DNA of 64,000 bases. It comes from Gamarada debralockiae. Its lineage: Eukaryota > Ascomycota > Leotiomycetes > Helotiales > Hyphodiscaceae. Shown here in pieces: positions 34,222-46,788 of this stretch. The translations under genes were made by a program, and so were the position numbers. Location of the stretch: positions 1-64,000 of the forward strand of contig NXFV01000914.1 of assembly GCA_002803225.1 (NCBI GenBank), in the 5' to 3' direction. Every line of letters begins with the position of its first letter. Position 1 is the stretch's first letter. Below the pieces are notes generated by a model. That model saw only the letters and a list, made by a program, of their open reading frames with translations, ran no database searches and was not told where the DNA came from.

Positions 34222-36013
34222 ATGGCCGATCTTGCAGGCACGACGGCCGTTCAATTGAACAAAGAGATCGAGATCAGTATCGAGCCAGCTCAAAGCAATG
34301 GGGAATACGCCGAGGAGCTGCAGCAACTCGGTCTCAAGTTGGAAGATGATGGTTTTGTCAAATGGAGGACAGATTGTACCGCACACCCTCGAAATTGGGG
34401 CGTTTCCAGGAAAGCGTTCGATATCGTTTTGATCCTGCTGCTTGATCTTTTCACGTATGGTTTTTGCCTCTAAAGGCTTTCCAGCTTTACTAAATTGGAT
34501 CTTCTGCAGAACCGCAGTCAGCACTTCAGGCGTATGCAAACCCTTCCATCGACTTTCCCTTGCTGTCCAAGAAGATGGCTGACCAAAAATGCCACAGCCC
34601 CCCGTAGCGGATACTGCCGCAGTCGAATATGGATTGAGTCGGACCATAGCTCTTATAGCATTTGGGAGCATGTAAGGTGCTTTTTTATGGCCATAATATT
34701 AACCATTCTAAAGCAACTAGGTATCAATTTGGACAAGCCTTCGGCGGTGTGTTCTTTCCACCATATTCCGAGGCCTTCGGACGAAAACCAGTTTATATTA
34801 CGACAACTCTACTCTACTGCATATCTTGCATCGTCGTGGGATTTCCGAAGTCAGTCGCGGGGGCCGTTGTTGGGCGGTTCGTCTCAGGCATCATGTCGGC
34901 CGTACCTTCAGTGATTGTATCTGGAAGCATTGAAGACATGTTTAATATGAAGCAGCGAGTCTGGCTTATGTTTATGTGGGCATGCGCCACGACAATTGGT
35001 CTACTCCTCGGTCCAATATACGGAACATTCATATCTGCAACCCTTGGATGGTGAGTGACCTTAAATCTGAGAACTATGCATGCAAGCTGCTGACCAGCAC
35101 TGATTCTAGGAGATGGGCCTTTTACATCGCTGCTATTGTAACCGGAGTCTTCACATTCTTACTCTTCTTCATACGAGAAAGTCGGCCAAGTCTTCTACTC
35201 TCAAAACGGCTTGTGAAACTACACAAAGTCACCGGAGACTCTCGCTTTCGCATCCAAAATCCGGACCAGGCTCCTGATTTCCAGACTTTCGTTGCTCTCA
35301 CTCTCACAAGGCCGGTTAGATTGTTCTTCACCGACCCCATCGTGTTTGTCGTCTCAATTATGGGCGCAGTGGGCTGGGCGCTCATCTACCTTTTCACTGA
35401 AGCGATACCAGTGATATACAATGGCTTCGGCCTTACGCGTGAGCAATCATCATTGATGTTTCTTGCAATTGGTCTTGGGATTCTTTTCGGGATTTTTCCG
35501 CGTCTTCACGACCGAAATGTTCTGAGAAAACGCCAAGCAGCAAACGAGCATCTACACCCGGAAGACAAGCTTATCGGCTTTTCGTTTGCGGCTCCAAGTT
35601 TAGCCTTTGGTCTCTGGTGGCTAGTTTTGACTGTCCCACCTGCTTCGACATTACCATGGTATGCATCGATCTTGGGGTTGATTCCCATTGGATTTGCGAC
35701 GAACGAGTTTGCATGCACCCTCTCTGGGTATCTTGCGGATACTTATACCATCTACGCCTCATCAGCATTTGCTGCTTTGGCATTCTTGAGAGCTGTACTT
35801 GCGGGCCTTTTCCCATTGGTCGGGAGACCCATGTATGTTGTGCTTGGCTCGAATTGGGCTTCAGTTGTGTTGGCATGCGTAGCTACAGTCTTTTGTGTGA
35901 CTCCAATTCTTTTCATGAAATTTGGGAAAGGCATAAGACAGAGGAGCAAGTTTGCGAAGTACAGCTTGGAGGTCAACAATCAAACCCAAATCGAGGATGA
36001 TAACGTGGAGTGA
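34222..36013 (+). CDS. MFS transporter, DHA1 drug:H+ antiporter-like
   Basis: Five exons, 34222-34454, 34510-34531, 34598-34671, 34721-35050 and 35110-36013, give 520 aa. The 66-bp intron at 34532-34597 is needed to remove an in-frame TGA and joins STSG to PPVADTAA in phase. About 80 hydrophilic residues precede the first helix (AFDIVLILLLDLF). Characteristic features are GQAFGGVFFPPYSEAFGRKPVYI, the loop 2-3 signature of this family, GRFVSGIMSAVPSVIV, WRWAFYIAAIV before helix 6, the long central loop, and ALIYLFTEAIPVIY opening the second half. Family members expel toxic compounds, polyamines or secondary metabolites at the plasma membrane; the substrate is unknown. Its neighbours are enzyme remnants, so it may once have served a small metabolic locus. 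Confidence 0.85.
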
Positions 36014-36306
36014 GAGCTTCTTGCTGGAAAACTATATCCGATAGAAGTACTGTGTTGCCAGGCCCAAGTAGCGATAGCGAACCTACCGGATTCCAAGCGA
36101 CGGTTGTTACAACGGAAGGGAAAATTCTTTCTGCAAACTCTCAACTGAACCAAGATCTTCTTTGGGTTATACGTGGTGGGGCAGGCCAATTTGGAGTGGT
36201 GACAGAGAATGTCCTCAAAGCATATCCCGCACCTAGCAGCGCGGTTCTAGGAACTTTGACCTCGTCAACCAATAGAACTAGCCACTCCAGTATCAGCGAT
36301 GTTTGA
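36010..36306 (+). pseudogene. Fragment of an FAD-linked (berberine-bridge-type) oxidase
   Basis: From about 36085 the frame reads GFQATVVTTEGKILSANSQ, then NQDLLWVIRGGAGQFGVV and LKAYPAP, which matches the centre of BBE/FAD-binding-4 oxidases (xVVTADGxIL...NPDLFWALRGGGGxFGVVT). There is no N-terminal FAD-linkage region before it and the frame ends with an unrelated tail at 36304, so only about 60 residues of a ~500-residue enzyme remain. It begins immediately at the stop codon of the transporter gene, a sign of deletion or rearrangement next to it. Confidence 0.65.
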
Positions 36307-36324
36307 AACGCCTTCGCTGTCGAA

Positions 36325-36657
36325 GTCAGGAGCATTCCAGGCCTCATGGATCCCGTGCTGGCGGGCGAATTGACAGCAATTTCGAGACAGTCAGCGGGAG
36401 GCGTCCTTGGGGTCAGCGTAACCCATCATTTTAGGGTTACAACATGACATGTGGTCGGCGTGAGCGCCCCTCTTGGTTTGGTTGTTGCCGCGGTGTTTAC
36501 GTTTGCTGTCATTTGGAAGAGTGGAAGAACTAAAGCCATGGCACGGAAGAGTTCCAACTATGACGTGTTGAGGAACTTGAGTGCGGAAATGAAGGCGAGA
36601 CTCGGCCGGTTGAAGGACAATTCGATGGTGGAGCATGAGGCCGAGAGCTTGACATAA
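36325..36657 (+). pseudogene. Possible C-terminal remnant of a transporter
   Basis: One frame reads LAGELTAISRQSAGGVLGVSV, is interrupted by TGA at 36445-36447, and continues VGVSAPLGLVVAAVFTFAVIW, a membrane helix, followed by a charged tail ending at TAA 36655-36657. The Gln-Ser-Ala-Gly-Gly-Val-Leu-Gly-Val-Ser pattern resembles helix 11 of 14-helix MFS proteins, but the match is short. It may be a relic; it may also be chance. Confidence 0.3.
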
Positions 36658-37300
36658 GATTAGATAACCATGGTGTAGACTGGAAGCTTGAGGTTAGATG
36701 AATGCTTGGATCCCAACAGGTTTGAAATCCATGCCTACACGTGACCCAGGCCATCTATCACTTTGAGTATACCTAGAGGACCTTAACTCCAACTCAAAGA
36801 ATCAAGAAACTTAATACCATCATGCCATCTCAATAGCTAAGCTTCCAAGAAGGCGGCTTGCAAATTCGCAGCGGCAGTCAGCGGTGCCTCGCTTAAGGCA
36901 TCACTGGACTCCCCTGTAAATTTAGCGAGTATTCCCAGGTAGGGAACAGAATCGCCTAATCTATTCCCATGACATTAATTCAACCGGTCTATTCTGCTAG
37001 GTTAAGAGAGTATCGTTATTAGAAATTTGAGTGATTGAAGTCGAACGGGCAATTTACCAAAGCCATCGACGTTAGCTTAAAGAGAAATTGCTCGAGCGCA
37101 GACTCGAGTTCGGTTTGGAAACGATATTTGGTTCTCAGTTAAAGTACACTGCAAATCTATATACATGAACATAAATCGAGGTCTCAATAGTGCCACTGAT
37201 GCCCTTCTTTTCTACTCTTCGCACTCATGATCCTCCAGCTGCTTCTTCCCTATTCGCAGTCAGACATTAATTGTTCCTCTCACCACTTCAACTACACCAC
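36658..37300. other. Intergenic, no supported gene
   Basis: Nothing recognised. It probably holds the 3' end of the minus-strand GH28 gene. Confidence 0.45.
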
Positions 37301-39338
37301 TTATAAGCACTGCGAATACCACGGGTTTTGAACAGTGCAGGTTGACCCGGCCACGCAAGTTCCGGTTCCTGTCCAACCTTGCCCACCACATTGGCCCCAC
37401 TTGCCAATTGTCCCTCCTGCTGCGCTGGAAGATGCTGCCGTTGAGCTGCTTGTGGATGAGCTTGCCACAGCAGGCTTTGTCGAGGTGATCAAGGTCGATG
37501 ATGGCTTCATAACGACGGATGTGGAGGATGAAGAGGGCGCCACCATAATAACTGAGCTGGTTGCAACCTTACTGCTACTTGATGAGGCCTTCACAACGAC
37601 GGCTGAAGAAGATGATACCACCACGCCGGCACTTGTGGAGCTGGCTATGACAGAGCTTCCTTTGGAACTTCCCGATGCCTTGATAGTCGACGTAGCAATG
37701 GCTGAGGCGCTGGTGGACTTCATCGATGCTTTCGTGATTGATGCCGCAGAGGAAGTTGTACTTGCTACAGCCACCTTGGTCGACGATGAGGTGCCGCTGA
37801 CACCATTTGGAGAAGCAGGGGACCAGAACGCAGCTGGTGTGTAGACGGGAATGGGAAGCGAGGTTCCGTAGCCCGCAATGCCCCAGGCTGGAGATACTGG
37901 AGGAGTGTATCCCGCAGGAGTCGCAGTCGTCGTCACAGTTGTGGTAAAGGTTGTGAGTGATTGGCCGGCAGTAGATGTTGCGGCGCAGTATCCTGTTCCA
38001 TAGACGTTCTTGCATTGATTGAGAAGCTTGTTGCCATTAACGGTCCACATGTTGAAGTTGCTGAGCGTGATGTCCGTCAGAGGGACGATATCGCTTCCGC
38101 GGATGACGATGGGGGCGCGGGAGACCCCGTTGTTTACTGTGCCGGTCCAGTTGTTGAATGTGAGGCTGCTCAATGCGACGGCTCCGGTGTCAGGTGTGGT
38201 GTGGGATTCCCAGTATTGATCAATGTCTGGGAATTGTTAGCTGTAAGGGTGGATTTCGGAAGTGCATCCAGACTTACCAAGTCCGTACGTGGTATCGTAA
38301 GCCCAGAAGTTCTCAAAGACGGAATTGGTAACGTATCCAGTTGCCCCAGTTCCTCCTGGGAAGGTCTTGATCATCAACATTTGGGTGCATTGGTAAATGT
38401 AAATATCTCTCATGGTAATGTTGGAAACTTGAGCCTCGTCTGCTACATCAGTTACACCTGCGAGTACAATCAGTATCATTCTCGAAGAAACAATGTTGGT
38501 TCAACATACCATCGGCAGTCAGAGAGCCGATCGACATCCCGCCGCTTTGATTGCAGAAAATGTTTTCGATGAGAATATTGTGGGAGGGAGACTTCACACT
38601 GATGCATTCGTCACGATTTGTGACCTCAATATCATGCATATAGCAGTTATCGGTGCAGATAACATCAATTCCATCAGTCCCGCCCATATTAGGACCTCGA
38701 ACGGTGATCTGATAGGCCTCCATATTGGACACACTGTTGAAGACCAAATGAAATGTAGGCGAGTCGACGAAAATGATATCGTGAATCGAGATGTCCGTGC
38801 AAGAGATGAATCTGAAGAGTCGAGCATTCTGACCAGACGCAGTGATTCGTGCGATGTATCCTTGGCCATTGATTGCACCTAGACCGTTACTTGAGAAGAC
38901 CTCAACATCGTTAGCGTTTTCGATGACGAACGCGTTGCCTCCAAAGCTTCCGTCTGAGGTGAGGACAATCAACCCGTCGATTTGCATTGCATAAGCACTG
39001 CCTTTGTTGAGGGTAACGCCAGTTTGTACTGTTTTGTCAGTGAGGCTTCATGTGAACTATGGGGGTGTGAAGGACTAACAAGAGTATGTTCCGGGTGGGA
39101 TATAGATAGTGGCTCCTCCACTGATAGCACATGACGAGAAGGCCTTCTCAATTGCAGGAGCAATATCTGTCGCGTTGTCCGCTACTCCACCATAGTCCAG
39201 GACATTGCAAATCTTCGACTTAGACGACAGAGGGGTCGTAGGGCCCACGGAAGTCAAATCGACCTGTGCTTGGGCTTGGACGAGGGACGATAGAAGGAAT
39301 AAAGGCACGATAAGTACTGAAAATACTTTGAAAAACAT
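37301..39338 (-). CDS. Secreted GH28 rhamnogalacturonase with C-terminal CBM1
   Basis: Four exons, 39338-39080, 39028-38510, 38457-38278 and 38226-37301, with introns of 51-52 bp all in phase 1, give 627 aa. Residues 1-24 are a signal peptide (ending SLVQAQA). The parallel-beta-helix enzyme follows: [66 protein letters not shown] and [12 protein letters not shown], the rhamnogalacturonase form of the GH28 catalytic Asp motifs, then [12 protein letters not shown]. After the domain comes a Ser/Thr/Val-rich linker of about 160 residues, likely O-glycosylated. A fungal CBM1 closes the protein ([17 protein letters not shown] to WYSQCL). It would cleave the rhamnogalacturonan backbone of pectin while tethered to cellulose. 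The splice junctions restore family motifs. It is transcribed away from the transposon island 540 bp upstream. Confidence 0.92.
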
Positions 39339-39881
39339 CTTTGAAATGTAAAATAATCGACACAGCACCAGCTGCAATTTGGTTGAATTTAAGTTCTGAA
39401 TGAGTGATTGTAAAAGAGTGTGTAGGAAGAAATGGCGTCCCCTGGAGCTGTGATTTCAACCAACTGTCAAAAATCGCAACTGCTCGTGACAAGAAAAAGA
39501 CTGAGGAAGCCATCGTGAGGATATGTGAGCCTCAAAATGCACCAAGATTGTCAATCTCAAGCTGGAACGGATTAATCTACACCGATGTTTGGGAAATAGT
39601 GGGCGAATGTGAGCAATGAGGGGAAGTACCATCGATGGGTACCTGGTACAGGATATTTGATGATCACAGCAATGGTGAGATCGAGGACTCATTCCTATGA
39701 GTACCCTGTTCAATCTATGCCTGACACGGGGTTTGTTCTCTGGGAATATCAGATTTGGCGAACGGGGACAAAGTTTGATATGGTGTGTTTCGAATATAAA
39801 CGTCCTTGGCCGTGGCGTTGACAATCTGGTCTGTGCATCATCAGATCTTGAATGATGGATCATGTTTTGGGGGAAGGTAAG
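39339..39881. other. Promoter region of the GH28 gene up to the island
   Basis: No gene recognised. A 70-codon plus-strand frame at 39609-39821 is open and protein-like but matches nothing I know. Confidence 0.4.
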
Positions 39882-39913
39882 GGGTCGGCCTAAATTAAAA
39901 GTGGATGCGGCCT
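39882..39913 (+). repeat. Left terminal inverted repeat of the island
   Basis: GGGTCGGCCTAAATTAAAAG continuing GTGGATGCGGCC. It matches the right end with three mismatches in about 31 bp, two of them in the A/T run. Further inward TTGCCTGAGG (39926-39935) and a following ATAAA also recur at the right end, so the repeat extends to about 60 bp with a gap. Confidence 0.75.
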
Positions 39914-40677
39914 AGATTTATCGTAGTTGCCTGAGGCTAATAAATAAATTTCTCGCTTAATATGTGACTTTTTGCCTGGTCCCGTGATCGTTGCCTAATT
40001 CGGCCTAGTGCAATTGCTTGAATTATCTTTATATTGAACGTTCTCTTCTTCTAGTTTCTCTTTTTACTTAATAACAACAAAGTACGTACTCAAAATACGT
40101 ACATCTTAGTTGTTCACTATCACTATTGCACTTCTACGCTCTATTATGTCTTTCTTTTACATTAAAACACGAAAACAAATGCATCTTTTCAATAGCGCTA
40201 ATATTGATATGTTTTTATCTTCTAATATAGTTCTTGTGCAGTTGTAATACACTACTTATATACTACTCCCTTATTAAAGCTAATCGTATGTATGAGAGCT
40301 TGCATTTACTACGTACTCTTATTAAGCCTATTATATAAAGAGGCTCTTTTAATGAACCTTATAACTAGATTACTTTAAATATATTAGTTTTATACTAATG
40401 ACGTTGTAGTGTCTTATAAATATACTTTCACTTTTCTTTTTCTTATTATAGTCGCGTCGTACTTTCTTTGTAGTTACTTATAAGTTTGTTTTTCTAAGAT
40501 AAGGAAGTCGAAATAATTATACTATAACTATGCATAAACTACGCGATATTATACTATGTAAAAACTACATTTATCGTTAGTACGCTAAGGATATAGACGG
40601 TATATAACAACTATAATTCTACTACTCTTTAACTACGTATTAACTATAATAGGCAATCGAACTATCAAGCCATAAGA

Positions 40678-40959
40678 TGTGACAGTCTGGCGATTTGTCA
40701 CCTGACTTCTAGGCGATTTGCCGGCCCTTGTTGGCGCGAGCCAACAAGGCCGCCGGGCTGTCGCCTGACTACGCGTGACTCACGCGTAACTCACGCGTTT
40801 ATACGGGAGCCTAGTGTACTAGTGCGTCCAGGAGTTATATTAGGCTTTATATATCTGCAAAGCTTTTTCCTTCTCTCCTTAGCTTAGTATTTTCGTTAAT
40901 TCAGTATTTACTACGTAGGGTCTTTAATATATAAGACCCTAATATATAGTACTATTACA
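40678..40959 (+). repeat. 5' LTR of retrotransposon 1
   Basis: 282 bp, TGTGACAG to ATTACA; differs from the 3' LTR almost only by C/T and G/A transitions. Contains the perfect palindrome at 40726-40749. Confidence 0.92.
40726..40749. repeat. 24-bp palindrome, copy in 5' LTR of element 1
   Basis: Arms CCTTGTTGGC and GCCAACAAGG around GCGA, perfectly self-complementary. Related copies: 43312-43335, 46550-46573, 49626-49649, 51186-51209, 52269-52292 and 55877-55900. Confidence 0.85.
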
Positions 40960-43311
40960 TTATACTAAGCTCTACTCCCTTCGCCTAGGAAGGTATCTAA
41001 GAATATCCTATAAATCTAGCGAATACAGCTAATATAGTACTACGAACTAGAAGTCCCGTGAAGAGTAAAGTACCTGAAAAACAACCTACGACTTAATACC
41101 CTATGCTTCCTGAGTCCTCCGCTAGTAATACTAGCGATGATAATGAAGTCCGAGTACCTCGCGCTTAAATGTAAACTAACTAAGCCGAGACGAAAAAGTC
41201 GATAAATAATATATACTAGAAGATAGATTAGCTCGTAATACTTTTATAAGCTTAAGACGAATTATGTGGTCGATCACGCTCTCAATAAATCTCCTATACT
41301 CCTTAATACGATCGACTACCTTCTTAAGCTCCCTAAGACCCTCTTCTAACTATCGAATAAACTCCCCCTTATACTACGCCTACCTCTGGTATATTATATA
41401 TTAACTACTAATACTTAAGGACGCTCCCTGATCCCGATCTACTATCTAATAGTATCGACTCTACTTTCGAAGCCTAGTGTATTCTAATTAAGGGTAAGCT
41501 ACGAGCTAATATAGACTATTATGTTATAGAGAAAGATAAGATATTCTATCTCTTTAACTGTACGACTAGGGACGTATAAAAGCACTTACTTCTGTGATTT
41601 AATGAAGGTTCTCTCCTTCGATTTACCTTAGCTGCCGAGATAGTTTAATACCTGACTACTATCTACGTGAACCTAAATAAGACGTATAATACGTGCTTTG
41701 TATATAGCTGATTAATAATAAGAGTAAGCTAGACGTTTTCGGAGTTCTAGACAACCTTCTTGTACTTAGCTGGTAAGGGTTAAGTCCCTGCTTAGGACCT
41801 TCGTATAGACCTATTTGATAAGATTATAACGTAACTATAGGAACGCCTAGCTACGACCCTTACTGATCTTAATACGTATAAGAAACTTACTACGCGTTAC
41901 TTTATACTTGATTTAGAGCTCTAACGGATCGCGGGCCGTGCTAACTAGTAGAAGTGATTCAAGGAGAACAAGACCCCCTTGAGTCTTAAGGCTACAAAGC
42001 TAATGTATATACCCCACGAGCCCTGACCTCTTCCTCTGCCCTTAGCTGCGCCTATAGCCTGATTAAGCCTAGCTCTGCTGTCTAATAACTGATGCCTTTA
42101 GACCCCTGTCTCGAACCTTATACCTGCGACTAATAAGTCTACTACTTGCTTTAATTGTAGTAAGCCCGGTTACCTCTTATATGACTGTTCTAAACTAAAG
42201 TATATAGACCTAAAGGAAATCGAGGAGGACGAAGATAAAACTAAGTACGAGTTAGGAAAAGAAGATACCTAGGAAAAGACTCCTTCTTAGGTAAATTTAG
42301 AGTTGATCTATTAGAGGTTGACTTAAGTTAGTTAGTTAGTAGCCTGTACTTAATAATACTATATACCTTATTATATAATAGATACTCTATTAAACTGAAA
42401 GTACTAGCTAACTCTAGAGCAAATGGTTTCGTTTTCATCGATACTTACTATACAATTGATATTACTAAGTTCCTGAATCTAAAGGTCTAATGCCTGCTAT
42501 AACCTATTAGTATCAAGGGCTATAATAGGAAGACTAGTAACTCGATTATATATATCCTATAACTATATCTTACTATTAACGACTGATGATAGTATAATCT
42601 ACTCCTCTTGATCCTAGACCTTAGAGTATACGACCTAATCCTTAGCTGTAAATAGTTTGTGTACTTTAATATTCTTATTAATACTAGATATAACTGTCTA
42701 TACTAGCTAGACTACTTAGAATCTTTATATTCTATAGTTAAGGAGATCCCTGTACTACGAAGTACCCTCTTACTGTAACGGGCTATGGACTCGTATTAAG
42801 CCGATATCGATGTATAGGACTATATATTCGAACTCGAAGACTAATGACGTACTACAGGCCACAGAGCTCCCCTACCTATGTATATCGAGGACTCTAGTGA
42901 AGCTAAGACAAATAATTTGACAGATAACTCGACGGACGGTTTTACAGACGATACAAGTAACAGCGAGCTGCCTAGTAACGCTGATGCAGAAGCTACGGGT
43001 CCCCTAAAGACTATAAGGCCTGCCTAGAGGCCTATACTGCCCCGAACGCATAAGTAGGACGCACGAGATAATATATGTAAGATAGAAGACGAGCTAACTA
43101 GTATAGTACGACTAAAGCTAATACTATACAAGAAGTAACCCTATTCTCAGGCTATAAAGACTTACTTAAAGGCTATAATTAATATTACTGCTATTAGTGC
43201 CTTTGTAATACATTATAATCTACGAGTCAAAGACAACGAAGTATTTACGACTAGCCTATACGAAATCGACTGCGTCCTTTAGGAGCGTAAAGAACTAAGG
43301 GATAGAGGGGG

Positions 43312-43335
43312 CCTTACTAGTACGAGCTAATAAGG
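43312..43335. repeat. 24-bp palindrome, internal copy in element 1
   Basis: Arms CCTTACTAGT and GCTAATAAGG, degenerate by transitions; lies between gag and reverse transcriptase. Confidence 0.7.
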
Positions 43336-46300
43336 GGCCGCTCGAGCTAATATAGAACTAGACGCGAACGAGCCCGAAGACTAGGAGGAGGCTTTGAAAA
43401 AGGTCTTGCTGGAATAGTACTAGGACTTCAAGGACGTATTCTCGAAAGTAGAGTTAGATAAGCTACTGCTGTACTGCCTGTATAATTATAAAATCGACCT
43501 TGAAGGAGAAAATAACCTTGGTTATAGCCCGCTATATAAGATAACGAATAAAGAGCTCGAGACTATTAAGTAATACTTAATCGAGAACCTTAATAAAAGG
43601 TTTATTAAACTAAGCTAAGCTCCCTTTATAGCGCTAGTACTCTTTATTAAGAAGTCTAATAGGTCGTTATAGTTCTGTATCGACTTTCGTAAGCTAAATT
43701 AGCTTATCTGTAAAGACTATTACCTATTACTATTAATTAATAAAATACTAGCCCGGATTAGTAAGGCTAAGATTTTTATAAAGCTTAATATCCGATAAGT
43801 ATTTTACTATATATATATAGACCCTTAGTCTGAAGAGCTAATAATATTTTGGACTCGGTATAGCTCGTATAAATATATAGTACTACTCTTTAGTTTAACC
43901 AACGGCCCTATAACCTATTAGTGCTATATAAATAATATCTTATTCGACTATCTTAATAACTTTTGTATAGTATATCTAGATAATATCCTAATCTATTCGG
44001 ACGACTCTCTCGAATACAAGCTTTATATTAAGAAGGTCTTATAGCGCCTACGTAATACTAGCTTATAAGCCGATATTAAGAAGTATGAATTTAGGGTAGT
44101 AAAGATAAAGTACCTAGGCTTTATTATCTTAACTAATAGTATTGAAGTTAACCTTAATAAGGTTACGGTTATTCGAGACTAGAAGGAGCCTACTATAGTT
44201 TAAGGGATATAATTATTCCTAGGGTTCTATAACTTCTACTATTGCTTTATTTAGGACTATAGAGTAATTATAAGACTACTTGTACGCCTTATAAGGATAG
44301 AAGTCCTCTTTTACTTCGGTAAAGAATATTAGGAGGCCTTTGAAGAGCTTAAGGCTTAACTAATATTATCTGAGATCCTCTGTTATTACGATCTTGAACT
44401 ATAGTCTATAATTAAGACTAATGCCTTAGACGGAGTAATTACTAGAGTACTCTTGTAACTATACCCTAATAGCTAATAGTACCTAGTTACGTACTTCTCG
44501 AAGATAATAGCCCCTGCTGAATATAACTATAGTATATATAATAAAGAGATACTAGCTATTGTGAAGTTATTAGCAGAATAGCGCGCAGAGCTTCAGAGGA
44601 CTGCCAAGTATATCTAAATCTACACGGATTATAAGGCCCTTAAGTACTTTATAACCACGAAGTAGCTCACAGGTCGATAAGCTCGCTAGGCCGAAGCGCT
44701 AGCCAGTTATCACTTTATAGTAATATATCAGACAGGAAAGTAGAATACTAAGGCTAATGCACTAATACGACGTGACGATGAAATCGATCTCCAGAACAAG
44801 CTAAAAGCTGAATACTGTATACAAGCCTTCTTATTATAAGACTAAGTTGACCCCCGCGTCCTTTAAGATCTAGGTATTAATATCGATAAGATCGAGCTAG
44901 CCTCTATCGAGGAGCCTTAGTTCAATGAACTAGTTGGTCTTATTGACTGTATACTACAAAACAACCGCGAAACCCCCTCACTATAAGTGCTCTGGAAACA
45001 AGCAATACGCGAAGAGTCAGAGCTTATACTAGAGGATGGTCTACTACTTTACGGAGGCCGCCTTGTAGTATTAGCAGTCGGTTTACGGACCGAAATTATC
45101 CAGGAAGCCTACAACTAGGCCTCGACCGCTTACCCTGGCTGTAATAAGACCTATAAGCTCTTATGACCTAGATACTACTGGCGTGGGATACTTATAGATA
45201 TTGAACGATTTGTACGCAACTATTAACCCTATTAACGAGCTCATATACTACGAGATAAGACCCCCGGTATACTATATCTACTGCCTATTCTAGAATACCC
45301 GTAGTAATATGTAACTATAGACTTTAAGTTAATACCTAAGGATCGATTAGGTTACGATAATGTCTTTGTGGTTGTTGACTGGCTGAGTAAGCAATTAGTC
45401 TCGATACTATGCTATAAGACTATTATAGCTGAAGGTATAGCTTAAATTTATATTGACTGAATTTACTGATACTATAGACTACTAGAGTCAATTGTCTCTG
45501 ACCGTGGACCCTAGTTCGTGTTACGATTCTAGGCGGAGTTTTATTGTATTCTAGGTATTAAGCTTAAGCTCTTGACTACTTTTTACCTATAAACTGATGG
45601 CTAAACTGAAATTATGAACTAGTACCTTGATTAGCGCCTATAACCCTTCGTGAACTACTACTAGGACGACTGGTCAGAGTTACTGCTAATAATGGACTAC
45701 GTGCAGCTCACGCTCCTGTATAGTAGTATTAGAATATCACTATATAAATTAATTAATAGTTAACTCCTAAGAACCTCCTTTGATTAGAACACGCCTATAG
45801 TAACTACTATGGCCGAGAAATTAGGCTAAGAGAAGACTTACTAAGTCGTGATACGTATACAAAAGGCACTAAAGCTAGGTAAGGAACTAATAGCTAAAGC
45901 TTAAGCTAAGAAGGAGGCTGATATTAATACTTACTAGTGATCTATTGACTTTTAAGTAGATAATAAGGCCTATATCTCTATAAAGAACTAGAGGATACAA
46001 TGGCCTAGCTATAAGCTAGACTATCAAATAGCAGGTCTATTTGATATTACTTAGCAGATTAGTAACTTATATGAAGTCAAGCTCCTAGGTACTATGAAAA
46101 TATATAATGTCTTCTTACCTGACTGATTGCGTAAGGCAGCAGACGACCTGCTACCGGGGCAAGTCAACGAACTATCTCCTCCGATTATTATTAGTACTAA
46201 AAACGAATAGGAGGTACAAGAAATATTAGTGTTAAAACTAGATAAGGGATAGCTTTACTATTAAGTCTACTAGCTAGGCTACGATAAAGACCTTGAATAG

Positions 46301-46501
46301 TACCTAGCATTGAACTTTAAGTATATACTACGTAAGCTACGGGAGTACTATCTACGTAATCGAGACTGACCTGGACTACCTAGGAAGCTAGACGTATAGC
46401 AAGAAGCATGGGAATAGGGTCGAGACGAATATAAGGAGCTGGATAATAATATACTAATATCTATACGCTTGCGGACAAGCTTTTTTTAGAAGGGGGGGTA
46501 A

Positions 46502-46783
46502 TGTGATAGTCTGGCGATTTATCACCTGACTTCTAGGCGATTTGCCGGCCCTTGTTAGCGCGAGCTAATAAGGCCGCCGGGCTATCGCCTGACTACGCGT
46601 GACTTACGCGTAACTCACGCGTTTATACGGGAGCCTAGTATACTAGCGCGTCCGGGAGTTATATTAGGCTTTATATATCCGCAAAGCTTTTTCCTTCTCT
46701 CCTTAGCTTAGTATTTTCGTTAATTCAGTATTTACTACGTAGGGTCTTTAATACATGAGACCCCAATACGTAGTGCTGTCACA
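46502..46783 (+). repeat. 3' LTR of retrotransposon 1
   Basis: 282 bp, TGTGATAG to GTCACA, the same length as the 5' LTR. It is followed by target duplication TAAGA. Confidence 0.92.
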
Positions 46784-46788
46784 TAAGA

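Larger units (their letters stand above)
40678..46783 (+). mobile_element. Ty3/gypsy LTR retrotransposon 1 (chromovirus, RIP-inactivated)
   Basis: A 6106-bp element with 282-bp LTRs and the 5-bp target duplication TAAGA at 40673-40677 and 46784-46788. LTRs begin TGTGA and end in CA. A polypurine tract (AGAAGGGGGGG) precedes the 3' LTR. In-order remnants: a gag zinc knuckle at 42147-42188 reading CFNCSKPGYLLYDC (His changed to Tyr), reverse transcriptase with FCIDFRKLN and YLDN at 43973-43984, RNase H and integrase stretches, and a chromodomain around 46231-46340 (LYY-VYWLGYD with stop codons for Arg/Gln and Trp). Gag-pol order and the terminal chromodomain place it with chromoviruses. Reading frames are broken throughout by TAG/TAA, chiefly at CAG, CGA or TGG sites, as RIP produces. 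Confidence 0.9.

Noticed and set aside
37335..37844. 169-codon plus-strand frame
   Set aside because: It is the antisense of the Ser/Thr/Val-rich linker of the GH28 protein; the acidic repetitive product is a shadow.
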